Shown piece by piece: positions 52,300 to 60,645 of a stretch of DNA of 64,000 nt. A model generated the notes under the pieces. The model was not told the DNA's origin and did not search any database. It saw only the letters and a program-made list of their open reading frames with translations. How positions within the stretch are numbered: position 1 is the first letter of the stretch; each line of letters opens with the position of its first letter. The translations under genes and the position numbers were made by a program. The stretch comes from Stutzerimonas stutzeri (GTDB lineage Bacteria > Pseudomonadota > Gammaproteobacteria > Pseudomonadales > Pseudomonadaceae), in NCBI GenBank assembly GCA_002345575.1, contig DDVX01000012.1, forward strand, positions 33,924 through 97,923, read 5' to 3'.

Positions 52300-52907
52300 T
52301 GGAGCATTACATTAGTCTGTTCGTCCGCGCCGTGTTCATCGAGAACATGGCCCTGGCGTTCTTCCTCGGCATGTGTACCTTCATCGCGATCTCGAAGAAG
52401 GTTGAGACTGCCATTGGCCTGGGCATCGCGGTCGTCGTGGTACAGGCGATTACCGTGCCGGCCAACAACCTGATCTACGTCTACCTGCTCAAGGCCGGGG
52501 CACTGTCCTGGGCCGGGTTGCCGGAGGTGGATCTGAGCTTCCTCGGCCTGCTCAGCTACATCGGTGTGATCGCGGCAATCGTGCAGATTCTTGAAATGCT
52601 GCTCGATAAGTACGTCCCCAGTCTTTACAACGCTCTCGGGGTATTCCTGCCGCTGATTACCGTGAACTGCGCCATCATGGGTGGCACCCTGTTCATGGTC
52701 GAGCGCGACTACAACCTCGGTGAGAGCGTGGTGTATGGCGTGGGCTCGGGCCTGTCATGGGCGCTGGCCATTGCTTTGCTGGCGGGTATTCGTGAGAAGT
52801 TGAAGTACAGCGATGTACCGGACGGTTTGCAGGGTCTGGGCATCACCTTCATCACCATCGGCCTGATGTCGCTGGGCTTCATGTCATTCTCTGGCGTACA
52901 GCTCTAA
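52299..52907 (+). CDS. nqrE: Na+-NQR subunit E
   Basis: A 202-residue six-helix membrane subunit, inverted-topology partner of NqrD. FLGMCTFIAISKKVETAIGL and PLITVNCAIMGGTLFMVERD carry the conserved Cys residues that hold the 2Fe-2S centre between D and E. The ATG overlaps the last base of the nqrD stop. Confidence 0.98.
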   Translation: MEHYISLFVRAVFIENMALAFFLGMCTFIAISKKVETAIGLGIAVVVVQAITVPANNLIYVYLLKAGALSWAGLPEVDLSFLGLLSYIGVIAAIVQILEMLLDKYVPSLYNALGVFLPLITVNCAIMGGTLFMVERDYNLGESVVYGVGSGLSWALAIALLAGIREKLKYSDVPDGLQGLGITFITIGLMSLGFMSFSGVQL

Positions 52908-52922
52908 GGACGGGATGAACAG

Positions 52923-54146
52923 ATGAGTTACGAAATTTTCCTCGCCATCGGCATGTTCACCGCTATCGTACTTGCGCTGGTGGTGATCATCCTGGCGGCA
53001 CGCGCCAAGCTGGTTTCCAGCGGTGACGTCACTATCGAGATCAACGGCGAGCGCACCATCACTGTGCCTGCCGGGGGCAAGTTGCTGCAGACGCTCTCCG
53101 CCAACAATATCTTCCTCTCGTCCGCCTGTGGCGGCGGCGGTACCTGTGCACAGTGCAAGTGCATCGTCGAGAGCGGTGGCGGCGAGATGCTGCCTACCGA
53201 AGAGTCGCACTTCACCCGTCGCGAGGCGGGTGAAGGCTGGCGCCTGTCCTGCCAGACTCCGGTCAAGGCAGACATGAAGATTGAAGTGCCGGAAGAGATT
53301 TTCGGCGTTAAAAAGTGGGAATGCACGGTGGAGTCGAATCCCAACGTGGCCACCTTCATCAAGGAGCTGACGCTGAAACTGCCGGAAGGCGAGAACGTCG
53401 ACTTCCGCGCCGGTGGCTACGTGCAGCTGGAGTGTCCGCCGCATGAAGTCCATTACAAAGACTTCGATATCGAAGAAAAATATCGCGGCGATTGGGACAA
53501 GTTCAACCAATGGAAGTACGTCTCCAAGGTTGATGAGACCGTGGTTCGTGCCTACTCCATGGCCAACTATCCGGAAGAGAAGGGAATCGTCAAATTCAAC
53601 ATCCGTATCGCCTCGCCACCGCCAGGCCAGGATCACCTGCCGCCGGGTCAGATGTCGTCCTGGGTGTTCGGCCTCAAGCCGGGCGACAAGGTCACGGTCT
53701 ACGGGCCCTTCGGTGAGTTCTTCGCCAAGGACACCGATGCCGAGATGGTCTTCGTCGGTGGTGGTGCTGGCATGGCACCGATGCGCTCGCACATCTTCGA
53801 CCAGCTCAAGCGCCTTAAATCCAAGCGCAAGATAAGCTTCTGGTATGGCGCGCGCTCCATGCGCGAAGCCTTCTATGTAGATCAATATGATCAGCTGCAG
53901 GCCGAGAACGAGAATTTCGAATGGCATCTGGCCCTGTCAGATCCACAGCCCGAAGACAACTGGGATGGCCCGACCGGGTTCATTCATAACGTGCTGTACG
54001 AGAACTATCTGAAGGACCATCCGGCTCCGGAAGATTGCGAGTTTTACATGTGCGGCCCGCCGATGATGAACGCCTCGGTGATCAAGTTGCTCAGCGACCT
54101 GGGTGTCGAGCCGGAGAACATCCTTCTCGACGACTTTGGCGGCTAG
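52923..54146 (+). CDS. nqrF: Na+-NQR subunit F (NADH dehydrogenase)
   Basis: A 407-residue subunit that receives electrons from NADH. After one membrane anchor comes a 2Fe-2S ferredoxin domain with Cys69, Cys75, Cys78 and Cys110, then a ferredoxin-NADP reductase-like FAD domain (RAYSMANYPEEKG) and NADH domain (FVGGGAGMAPMRSH, CGPPMMNASV). The gap to nqrE is 15 bases. Confidence 0.98.
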   Translation: MSYEIFLAIGMFTAIVLALVVIILAARAKLVSSGDVTIEINGERTITVPAGGKLLQTLSANNIFLSSACGGGGTCAQCKCIVESGGGEMLPTEESHFTRREAGEGWRLSCQTPVKADMKIEVPEEIFGVKKWECTVESNPNVATFIKELTLKLPEGENVDFRAGGYVQLECPPHEVHYKDFDIEEKYRGDWDKFNQWKYVSKVDETVVRAYSMANYPEEKGIVKFNIRIASPPPGQDHLPPGQMSSWVFGLKPGDKVTVYGPFGEFFAKDTDAEMVFVGGGAGMAPMRSHIFDQLKRLKSKRKISFWYGARSMREAFYVDQYDQLQAENENFEWHLALSDPQPEDNWDGPTGFIHNVLYENYLKDHPAPEDCEFYMCGPPMMNASVIKLLSDLGVEPENILLDDFGG

Positions 54147-54147
54147 G

Positions 54148-55200
54148 ATGACCCAAGCGCTACACCGGCCCGTCAGTGTTAACGCTTTGCTGAAGCCTGT
54201 CATGGCTGTCGCTCTGGCGACAGCTCTGACGGGCTGCCTGTTTCAGGAACGGGTGGAAGAGTTTTCCGGGCCGACCATGGGCAGCACTTATTCGGTTAAG
54301 TACGTAGCGACCAGTAGCGCGGCTCCAAAAGAGCAGTTGCTGGTCGAGACCGAGTCGACTCTTGAGCAGTTCGACCGGCAGCTGTCGACTTATCGTACCG
54401 ATTCGGATATTGCCGTCTTCAATGCCTTGCCTGCCGGTCAGTGCATGCCGATGCCTGTTACGGCGCGCGAGCTGGTGTTGGCCGGCCAGCAATTGTCGTT
54501 GGAAAGCGACGGCGCGCTGGACCTGACCATCGGCCCGCTGCTTGATCTGTGGGGCTTCGGCCCGCGGGGACGTCAGGAGCGGGCACCTTCGGCCGAAGAA
54601 ATTGGCAAGGCGCGGCAGACGGTTGGCCATCAGCATGTGCGGGTCGAGAATGAGCAGCTGTGTAAAGATGCAGCTGTCCAGATCGATTTCAACAGCATCG
54701 CCGCAGGCTATGCGGTTGATCTGATAGCGCAACGGCTCGAAGCGCTCGGGGTTGAAAGTTATCTGGTGGAAATCACTGGGGAGCTCAAGGCGAAGGGTCG
54801 CAAGCCAGGTGACCAGCCTTGGCGCATTGCCATAGAAGCCCCGCGGATCAACGAGCGTGTGGCCCAGCAGGTGCTGGAACTCGATGGCTACGGCGTTTCG
54901 ACCTCGGGAGACTACCGCAATTATTTCGAGCAAGACGGCAAGCGTTACTCGCATACGCTGGATCCAAAGACCGGCGCGCCCATTGATCATTCACTGGCGG
55001 CAGTGACGGTCGTTGATCCATCGACATTACGCGCCGACGGGTTGTCTACCTTGTTGATGGTGCTCGGGCCAGAGCGTGGATTGGCGTTTGCTGCCGAGCA
55101 TAGGATCGCAGCGCTCTTCGTGGTTCATGAAGAGCAGGAATTCATTACTACAAGCACTGCAGCCTTTGATGAGCTGTTCGGTGCGGGAGTGAAGCAATGA
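54148..55200 (+). CDS. apbE: FAD:protein FMN transferase ApbE
   Basis: A 350-residue lipoprotein, start MTQALHRPVSVNALLKP, 1 base after nqrF. Lipobox ALTGC near residue 30. PTMGSTYSVKYVA, DFNSIAAGYAVDLIAQRL and GVSTSGDYRNYFEQDGKRYSHTLDP (in part) are ApbE motifs. It attaches FMN to the threonines of NqrB and NqrC in the periplasm, explaining its place in the operon. Confidence 0.96.
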   Translation: MTQALHRPVSVNALLKPVMAVALATALTGCLFQERVEEFSGPTMGSTYSVKYVATSSAAPKEQLLVETESTLEQFDRQLSTYRTDSDIAVFNALPAGQCMPMPVTARELVLAGQQLSLESDGALDLTIGPLLDLWGFGPRGRQERAPSAEEIGKARQTVGHQHVRVENEQLCKDAAVQIDFNSIAAGYAVDLIAQRLEALGVESYLVEITGELKAKGRKPGDQPWRIAIEAPRINERVAQQVLELDGYGVSTSGDYRNYFEQDGKRYSHTLDPKTGAPIDHSLAAVTVVDPSTLRADGLSTLLMVLGPERGLAFAAEHRIAALFVVHEEQEFITTSTAAFDELFGAGVKQ

Positions 55201-55421
55201 TCTGGTTGACTGTTTTTCTTGTCATGCTGCTAGTGGTTTTCGGCATGTCTATCGGCGTCATCATGGGGCGCAAGCCTATCGCCGGTTCCTGCGGCGGCAT
55301 CGCCAATCTGGGTATCGAGAAGGAATGTTCGATCTGTGGCGGTAGTCGTGAGAAGTGCGATGAGGTCAATGCCGGCAAGGATGATCGTGTCGCACTTGCC
55401 TACGACGCAACCAGGAACTGA
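55197..55421 (+). CDS. nqrM: Na+-NQR maturation protein NqrM (DUF539)
   Basis: A 74-residue membrane protein. One N-terminal helix is followed by four cysteines in the pattern GSCGGI and KECSICGGSREKC. NqrM is required to build the Fe-S centre between NqrD and NqrE. It overlaps apbE by 4 bases and ends the nqr operon. Confidence 0.95.
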   Translation: MIWLTVFLVMLLVVFGMSIGVIMGRKPIAGSCGGIANLGIEKECSICGGSREKCDEVNAGKDDRVALAYDATRN

Positions 55422-55489
55422 GGGCGGCAGGTTCAAAAGTGAAGCTTGATTAAGCGGCAGTGTTTGCTGCCGCGTGTCCAGGGGGGTAT

Positions 55490-56884
55490 ATGGCTGTCTA
55501 CAACTACGATGTGGTGATTCTGGGCTCAGGCCCCGCCGGCGAAGGGGCCGCAATGAACGCGGTCAAGGCCGGGCGCAAGGTGGCCGTGGTGGATAGCCGG
55601 CCGAGAGTAGGCGGCAACTCCACACACCTGGGTACCATTCCGTCCAAGGCGCTGCGCCATTCGGTGCGGCAGATCATGCAATACAACAACAACCCGTTGT
55701 TCCGCCAGATTGGCGAGCCGCGCTGGTTCTCGTTCCCCGATGTGCTGAAGAGCGCCGAGGACGTCATCGAGAAGCAGGTCACTTCGCGCACTGGTTATTA
55801 CGCGCGAAATCGCATCGACATTTTCTTCGGTGTCGCCAGCTTTTCCGACGAACAATCGGTCGAGGTGGTCAGCGCCAACGGAATGGTTGAGCGCTTGGTC
55901 GCAACCCAGTTCATCATCGCCACCGGATCGCGTCCCTATCGTCCGGCCGATATCGACTTCTCGCATTCCCGGATCTATGACAGCGACACCATCCTCACCC
56001 TGAGCCATACCCCTCGTAGGCTGATCATCTACGGCGCAGGTGTGATCGGCTGCGAATACGCATCGATCTTCAGTGGCCTGGGTGTACTGGTCGACCTGAT
56101 CGACAACCGCGACCAGTTACTCAGCTTCCTCGACGACGAGATTTCCGACGCCCTCAGCTATCACCTGCGTAGCAACAATGTGCTGGTGCGTCATAACGAG
56201 GAATACGAGCGAGTGGAAGGGCTGGACAATGGTGTGATCCTGCACTTGAAGTCGGGCAAGAAGATCAAGGCCGACGCCTTCCTCTGGTGTAACGGGCGTA
56301 CGGGTAACACCGACCGGCTTGGCCTGGAGAACATCGGCCTCAAGGTCAACAGCCGTGGTCAGATCCATGTCGATGAGTATTACCGCACCGATGTCGGCAA
56401 CATCTACGCTGCTGGTGACGTGATCGGCTGGCCCTCCCTGGCCAGTGCAGCCTATGACCAAGGGCGTTCCGCTGCTGGCAGTATCGTCGACAACGACAGC
56501 TGGCGTTTTGTCGATGATGTGCCTACCGGTATTTACACGATTCCGGAGATCAGCTCCATTGGTAAGACCGAGCGCGAACTGACTCAGGCCAAGGTGCCTT
56601 ATGAAGTGGGCAAGGCATTCTTCAAGGGTATGGCGCGCGCGCAGATCTCGTCGGAAAAGACCGGCATGCTGAAGATTCTCTTCCATCGCGAGACACTGCA
56701 GGTACTGGGCGTACACTGCTTCGGATATCAGGCTTCAGAGATCGTGCACATTGGCCAGGCGATCATGAACCAGCCGGGTGAAGCCAATTCCATCAAATAC
56801 TTCATCAATACTACGTTCAATTACCCGACCATGGCCGAAGCCTATCGCGTCGCCGCATTTGACGGGCTCAACCGGCTTTTTTGA
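55490..56884 (+). CDS. sthA: Soluble pyridine nucleotide transhydrogenase
   Basis: A 464-residue flavoprotein, start MAVYNYDVVILGSGPAGEGA. In place of the redox-active Cys pair of related dehydrogenases it has GGNSTHLGTIPSKALRH, typical of SthA. IYGAGVIGCEYASIF is the NAD(P) motif. It equilibrates NADPH and NADH. It is 68 bases after nqrM and so may share its transcript. Confidence 0.96.
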   Translation: MAVYNYDVVILGSGPAGEGAAMNAVKAGRKVAVVDSRPRVGGNSTHLGTIPSKALRHSVRQIMQYNNNPLFRQIGEPRWFSFPDVLKSAEDVIEKQVTSRTGYYARNRIDIFFGVASFSDEQSVEVVSANGMVERLVATQFIIATGSRPYRPADIDFSHSRIYDSDTILTLSHTPRRLIIYGAGVIGCEYASIFSGLGVLVDLIDNRDQLLSFLDDEISDALSYHLRSNNVLVRHNEEYERVEGLDNGVILHLKSGKKIKADAFLWCNGRTGNTDRLGLENIGLKVNSRGQIHVDEYYRTDVGNIYAAGDVIGWPSLASAAYDQGRSAAGSIVDNDSWRFVDDVPTGIYTIPEISSIGKTERELTQAKVPYEVGKAFFKGMARAQISSEKTGMLKILFHRETLQVLGVHCFGYQASEIVHIGQAIMNQPGEANSIKYFINTTFNYPTMAEAYRVAAFDGLNRLF

Positions 56885-56888
56885 GCGG

Positions 56889-56917
56889 CTCCGACCTGTG
56901 GCCTGAGGCGGTCGGAG
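56889..56917 (+). terminator. Possible sthA terminator hairpin
   Basis: CTCCGACC and GGTCGGAG form an 8-bp perfect stem over a 13-base loop, five bases after the sthA stop; no T run follows. Confidence 0.45.
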
Positions 56918-56961
56918 AGGACACCCGGAGCTGGCGCTGGCCGAATCGGGAGGGGTTTTGA

Positions 56962-57714
56962 TCAGGCAGGAGCTGGAGGCTTCGCTTCCAGCTTAAAGTT
57001 TTCCAGGGTTTTCACCGCCAGCCCGGGGAAGTCGGTGATGATGCTGTCAACGCCGAAATCGGCGAGGCGGCGCATCAGTGCAGGATCGTTCACTGTCCAA
57101 ACGGAAACATGCAGTCCCTGAGCCTGGGCCTTGGTAAGGCGCTCAGGGGTGCATAGCGTCCACTTCAATGCCAGCAACTGGCAATTGTATTGCTTGGCCA
57201 CTTTCAGCGGGTCGAGCCAGGTATATTCTGCAACCAGCCCACAGGCAATTTCCGGTGTCAGCCGCTTTAGCGCACGTAGCACTTCCCGCGAGCCAGAGGT
57301 GATGGTGATGCGCTCCAGTAGCCCGTACTGCTCAGCAAGCGCCTTGATCGCCAGTACCGTCCGGGCAGCGCGGACCCGTGAAGCGCTTTTGACTTCCAGC
57401 TGCCAATGCTCGAACTCGCACTTCTCGAACAGTTCCGATAGCCGTGGAATGGGGCAGGGTTGTTTCCAGTCCGGGCCGCTGTGGCGAGCGTCATAGCGCA
57501 CCAGATCGGCAGCATCGTGTTCCACTACCTTGCCGCGCCGCCCCGTGGTGCGTTTGAGGGTTGGGTCGTGGATCACCATCAGTTCGCCGTCTTTCGACAG
57601 ATGCAGATCAAGTTCGCAGCGGGTCACGCCGTGGGCGAGGCATTGCTGGAAGCTGGCCAGGGTATTTTCTGGGGCTTCACCCTTGGCGCCGCGATGACCG
57701 TAGATCAGAGTCAC
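56962..57714 (-). CDS. Cytoplasmic glycerophosphodiester phosphodiesterase (UgpQ-type)
   Basis: A 250-residue GDPD enzyme. GHRGAKGEAPENTLASF carries the catalytic His and metal-binding Glu, ELDLHLSKDGELMVIHDPTL the rest of the site. No signal peptide, so UgpQ-like rather than the periplasmic GlpQ. It hydrolyses glycerophosphodiesters to glycerol 3-phosphate. The start overlaps the upstream gene by 4 bases. Confidence 0.93.
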   Translation of the reverse strand: MTLIYGHRGAKGEAPENTLASFQQCLAHGVTRCELDLHLSKDGELMVIHDPTLKRTTGRRGKVVEHDAADLVRYDARHSGPDWKQPCPIPRLSELFEKCEFEHWQLEVKSASRVRAARTVLAIKALAEQYGLLERITITSGSREVLRALKRLTPEIACGLVAEYTWLDPLKVAKQYNCQLLALKWTLCTPERLTKAQAQGLHVSVWTVNDPALMRRLADFGVDSIITDFPGLAVKTLENFKLEAKPPAPA

Positions 57715-58016
57715 AGTTGTGCGTCTCTTTCCAATGAATTGGCGCGCTGGTGATGCACAACGCTGTTGATCACGCGGTTGCCTTCAAAATACACAGAGAA
57801 TGTCCGGTAATCCCATCGCGTGATAGGCGGCTGGCCGACGGCGGGGTGTTCCTCATCGGCCAGGCCGAATCGGTGGAGTACTTGCGTCTTTGATTCTCCA
57901 CGGCTGGGCATGGCGATATCGCTGGCACCTTGCTGACCAACCGGGATGTGAATGAGGTCCGCGTGCGCGGGAAAGCTGAGGGCGAGCATTAGAAAAGGTA
58001 CAAGCAGAGGGCGCAT
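57711..58016 (-). CDS. Small exported protein of unknown function (SmpA/OmlA-like motif)
   Basis: A 101-residue protein. Signal peptide MRPLLVPFLMLALSFPAHA precedes DLIHIPVGQQ. The mature part GESKTQVLHRFGLADEEHPAVG and WDYRTFSVYFEGNRVINSVVHH resembles the short SmpA/OmlA-type repeat, which binds other envelope proteins. It is coupled to the phosphodiesterase gene by overlap and 1 base from the PilZ gene. Function unknown. Confidence 0.78.
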   Translation of the reverse strand: MRPLLVPFLMLALSFPAHADLIHIPVGQQGASDIAMPSRGESKTQVLHRFGLADEEHPAVGQPPITRWDYRTFSVYFEGNRVINSVVHHQRANSLERDAQL

Positions 58017-58017
58017 G

Positions 58018-58590
58018 TCAGGTTCCTTGCAGATTTTCACGAGCCAGGCGCCGTTCAGTCGCCTGCTTCTGCAGGATATGTCTAGCGAGCAGCTGCCGTT
58101 GTGCATCAGTCAACGCTTCGAAGGTTGTGCTGATCGCAAATTGCCCGTCACCGTACGCATGGCAGCTGACCACACGCGCCTTCAGCATCATCCCGAGGCC
58201 CTGAGGCATCAGAACCATCTTGAGCATCCAGGTGGAGTCCTGCGCAAGCGGCTGATCGTAGAGGAAATTGAGTCCGCCTTCGGACAGGCCGACCTCGCGC
58301 GTTGGGCCGATGTCTTTCACCAAACCCTGGGCAAGCGCCTGGCCCAGCAGGTCGATACGCCGGTTCTGCACCTTCAGGTAGTTGGCCAGCGTACGGTTCT
58401 GCTCGCTTATCTGGCGCAGCAGGTATTGGGCTTCAAAGTCCATTTGATGCAGTTCGCCAAGCAGGTCGAACAGCCGGCTGGGACTCTCGCCGGCGTTTAC
58501 TTCCGGGTCTTCGGTGGGGAGGATTTCCAGTGCGATCATATCCTCGATACGATAGTATTCGCGGCGATCTTCAGTATCTTCTGTGGACAT
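58018..58590 (-). CDS. PilZ-domain protein
   Basis: A 190-residue protein, start MSTEDTEDRREYYRIED. The N-terminal DRREYYRIED fits the RxxxR c-di-GMP motif of PilZ. The second motif, normally [D/N]xSxxG, reads GLSEGG, so the first residue is changed and binding may be weakened. A central helical region (LGELHQMDFEAQYLLRQISE, about 50-110) interrupts the PilZ barrel. It heads a three-gene minus-strand operon; target unknown. Confidence 0.85.
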   Translation of the reverse strand: MSTEDTEDRREYYRIEDMIALEILPTEDPEVNAGESPSRLFDLLGELHQMDFEAQYLLRQISEQNRTLANYLKVQNRRIDLLGQALAQGLVKDIGPTREVGLSEGGLNFLYDQPLAQDSTWMLKMVLMPQGLGMMLKARVVSCHAYGDGQFAISTTFEALTDAQRQLLARHILQKQATERRLARENLQGT

Positions 58591-58691
58591 GTCGGTCCCT
58601 GGGCTGCAGTAATGGCTTGAGTGTATCAGGCCGTCTGAGAACGTCATTCAGCTTGTTATTTTCCCGCCAGCGAAAGCGAATCCATCGATTT

Positions 58692-59939
58692 ATGTTCAGA
58701 CCGCTGCCCGTTTATATCGGAGCGCGCTATACCAGCGCCAGGCGTCGTGGCCTCTTCGTTTCTTTCATTTCCTTCACGTCGATGATCGGGCTCGCACTGG
58801 GTGTGCTGGTGATGATCGTCGTGCTATCGGTGATGAACGGTTTTGATCACGAAATGCGCACCCGCGTGCTAGGCATGGTGCCGCACGCGACAGTGGAAAG
58901 CCCGTTGCCCATCGACGATTGGCAAGCTCTGGGGCAGCAGCTGCGTGAACATCCGCAGGTTATCGCGGTGGCGCCCTTTATCCAGATGCAGGGGTTGCTG
59001 ACCCATCGCGGGCAAGTCACCAAGATCCTGATCAATGCTGTGGAGCCCGAGCTTGAGCCGCAGGTATCGATCATTGATCAATTCTTTCGTGAAGGATCGC
59101 TGGCGAGCCTTGCGCCTGGCGAATTTGGCATCGTTATTGGTGACCGGGCGGCGACCAAGCTTGGCGTAGGTGTCGGCGACAAGATCACCTTTGTCGCGCC
59201 TGAAGTGACGGTGACGCCAGCAGGTGTGTTTCCGCGTATGAAGCGTTTTACCGTGCAAGGCATCTTCCATGTCGGCGCCGGCGAAATCGACGGTTACGTG
59301 GCCATGGCCAATATCACCGATATGGCTCGTCTGCATCGCTGGAAGCCCGATCAGGTACAGGGCTTGCGACTGCGCTTCGACGACCTGTTCCAGGCGCCTG
59401 CCATTGCCGCTGTGCTGGCCAGGGAGCTGGGTGATGACTTCTATTCGCGCGACTGGACCCGCACTCACGGCAATCTCTACCAGGCGATTCGCATGGAGAA
59501 GGCCATGATCGGTTTGTTACTGCTGCTGATAGTGGCGGTGGCGGCGTTCAATATCATCTCGACGTTGGTCATGGTGGTGACGGACAAGCGCGGGGATATC
59601 GCCATCCTGCGTACCCTCGGAGCAACACCGCGTCAGATCATGGCGATCTTCATGGTTCAGGGCACGGTCATCGGCGTCGTCGGCACGATCGTGGGCGCCT
59701 TACTCGGGATTTTCGCCGCGCTCAATGTAAGCGGCTGGATTGCCGCTCTGGAGCGCCTGATTGGGCACAAGTTTCTCAGCGCCGATGTGTATTTCATCGA
59801 CTACCTGCCGTCGCGGCTGATGGCCGCGGATGTAATTCAGGTGTGTGTCGCGGCGCTCGTCCTGAGTTTTCTCGCCACCCTTTACCCGGCATGGCGCGCG
59901 GCTCGTACCCAGCCAGCCGAGGCGCTACGTTATGAGTGA
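58692..59939 (+). CDS. lolC: Lipoprotein-releasing ABC transporter permease LolC
   Basis: A 415-residue FtsX-fold membrane protein. TM1 is in SFISFTSMIGLALGVLVMIVV, then a large periplasmic domain, then three C-terminal helices. It starts MFRPLPVYIGARYTSARR. Together with LolD and LolE it extracts outer-membrane lipoproteins from the inner membrane for transfer to LolA. The ATG at 58692 is the only one that gives the family N-terminus; lolD overlaps by 8 bases. Confidence 0.95.
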   Translation: MFRPLPVYIGARYTSARRRGLFVSFISFTSMIGLALGVLVMIVVLSVMNGFDHEMRTRVLGMVPHATVESPLPIDDWQALGQQLREHPQVIAVAPFIQMQGLLTHRGQVTKILINAVEPELEPQVSIIDQFFREGSLASLAPGEFGIVIGDRAATKLGVGVGDKITFVAPEVTVTPAGVFPRMKRFTVQGIFHVGAGEIDGYVAMANITDMARLHRWKPDQVQGLRLRFDDLFQAPAIAAVLARELGDDFYSRDWTRTHGNLYQAIRMEKAMIGLLLLLIVAVAAFNIISTLVMVVTDKRGDIAILRTLGATPRQIMAIFMVQGTVIGVVGTIVGALLGIFAALNVSGWIAALERLIGHKFLSADVYFIDYLPSRLMAADVIQVCVAALVLSFLATLYPAWRAARTQPAEALRYE

Positions 59940-60645
59940 GCAGATTATGAATGAGAGGTCTTCGCTGGATGCTGCGGTGTTGAGCTGCCGTGATCTCGGC
60001 AAGCGCTACGAGCAGGGGCCGGAATCGGTAAGCGTGCTTTCCGGTCTGCAGCTGGAGCTGTACCCCGGCCAGCGCGTGGCCATCGTTGGTAGCTCGGGCT
60101 CTGGCAAGAGCACGCTGCTCAATCTGCTCGGCGGGCTTGATACGCCCAGCGAGGGCAGTGTCTGGCTGGCGGGCGAGGAGCTTTCTGCGTTGAGCGAGAA
60201 AGACCGCGGCCTGCTGCGCAACCGTGCGCTGGGCTTCGTTTATCAGTTCCACCACTTGCTGGCCGAATTCACCGCGCTGGAAAACGTCTGCATGCCGCTG
60301 TTGATCAGCAAGACTCCGATACCCGAAGCACGTGCACGGGCCACCGAGTTGCTGCAGCGGGTCGGCTTGGGCCACCGGATGGCGCATAAGCCGGCCGAGC
60401 TGTCCGGCGGCGAGCGCCAGCGTGTAGCGATCGCACGAGCCCTGGCCAACCGGCCGGCGCTGGTGCTGCTCGACGAGCCAACGGGCAACCTCGATCACCA
60501 CACGGCGCAGGGCATTCAGGACCTGATGTTGGAGCTGAGCACCTCGTTGCGCACGGCCTTTCTCGTGGTGACTCACGACCCGCAACTGGCGGGGCAGATG
60601 GATCATATCCTGCGCCTGGAAGATGGCCGGCTGGTGGCTGGCTGA
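59932..60645 (+). CDS. lolD: Lipoprotein-releasing ATP-binding protein LolD
   Basis: A 237-residue ABC ATPase. Walker A GSSGSGKSTLLNLLGG, Q loop region AEFTALENVCMPL, signature LSGGERQRVAIARAL, Walker B ALVLLDEPTGNLD. It powers LolCDE. Start ATG 59932; a second ATG 15 bases later is possible. Overlaps lolC and lolE. Confidence 0.96.
   Translation: MSEQIMNERSSLDAAVLSCRDLGKRYEQGPESVSVLSGLQLELYPGQRVAIVGSSGSGKSTLLNLLGGLDTPSEGSVWLAGEELSALSEKDRGLLRNRALGFVYQFHHLLAEFTALENVCMPLLISKTPIPEARARATELLQRVGLGHRMAHKPAELSGGERQRVAIARALANRPALVLLDEPTGNLDHHTAQGIQDLMLELSTSLRTAFLVVTHDPQLAGQMDHILRLEDGRLVAG

Noticed and set aside
52884..53927. Minus-strand open frame of 347 codons
   Set aside because: Antisense to nqrF with all expected motifs on the plus strand.
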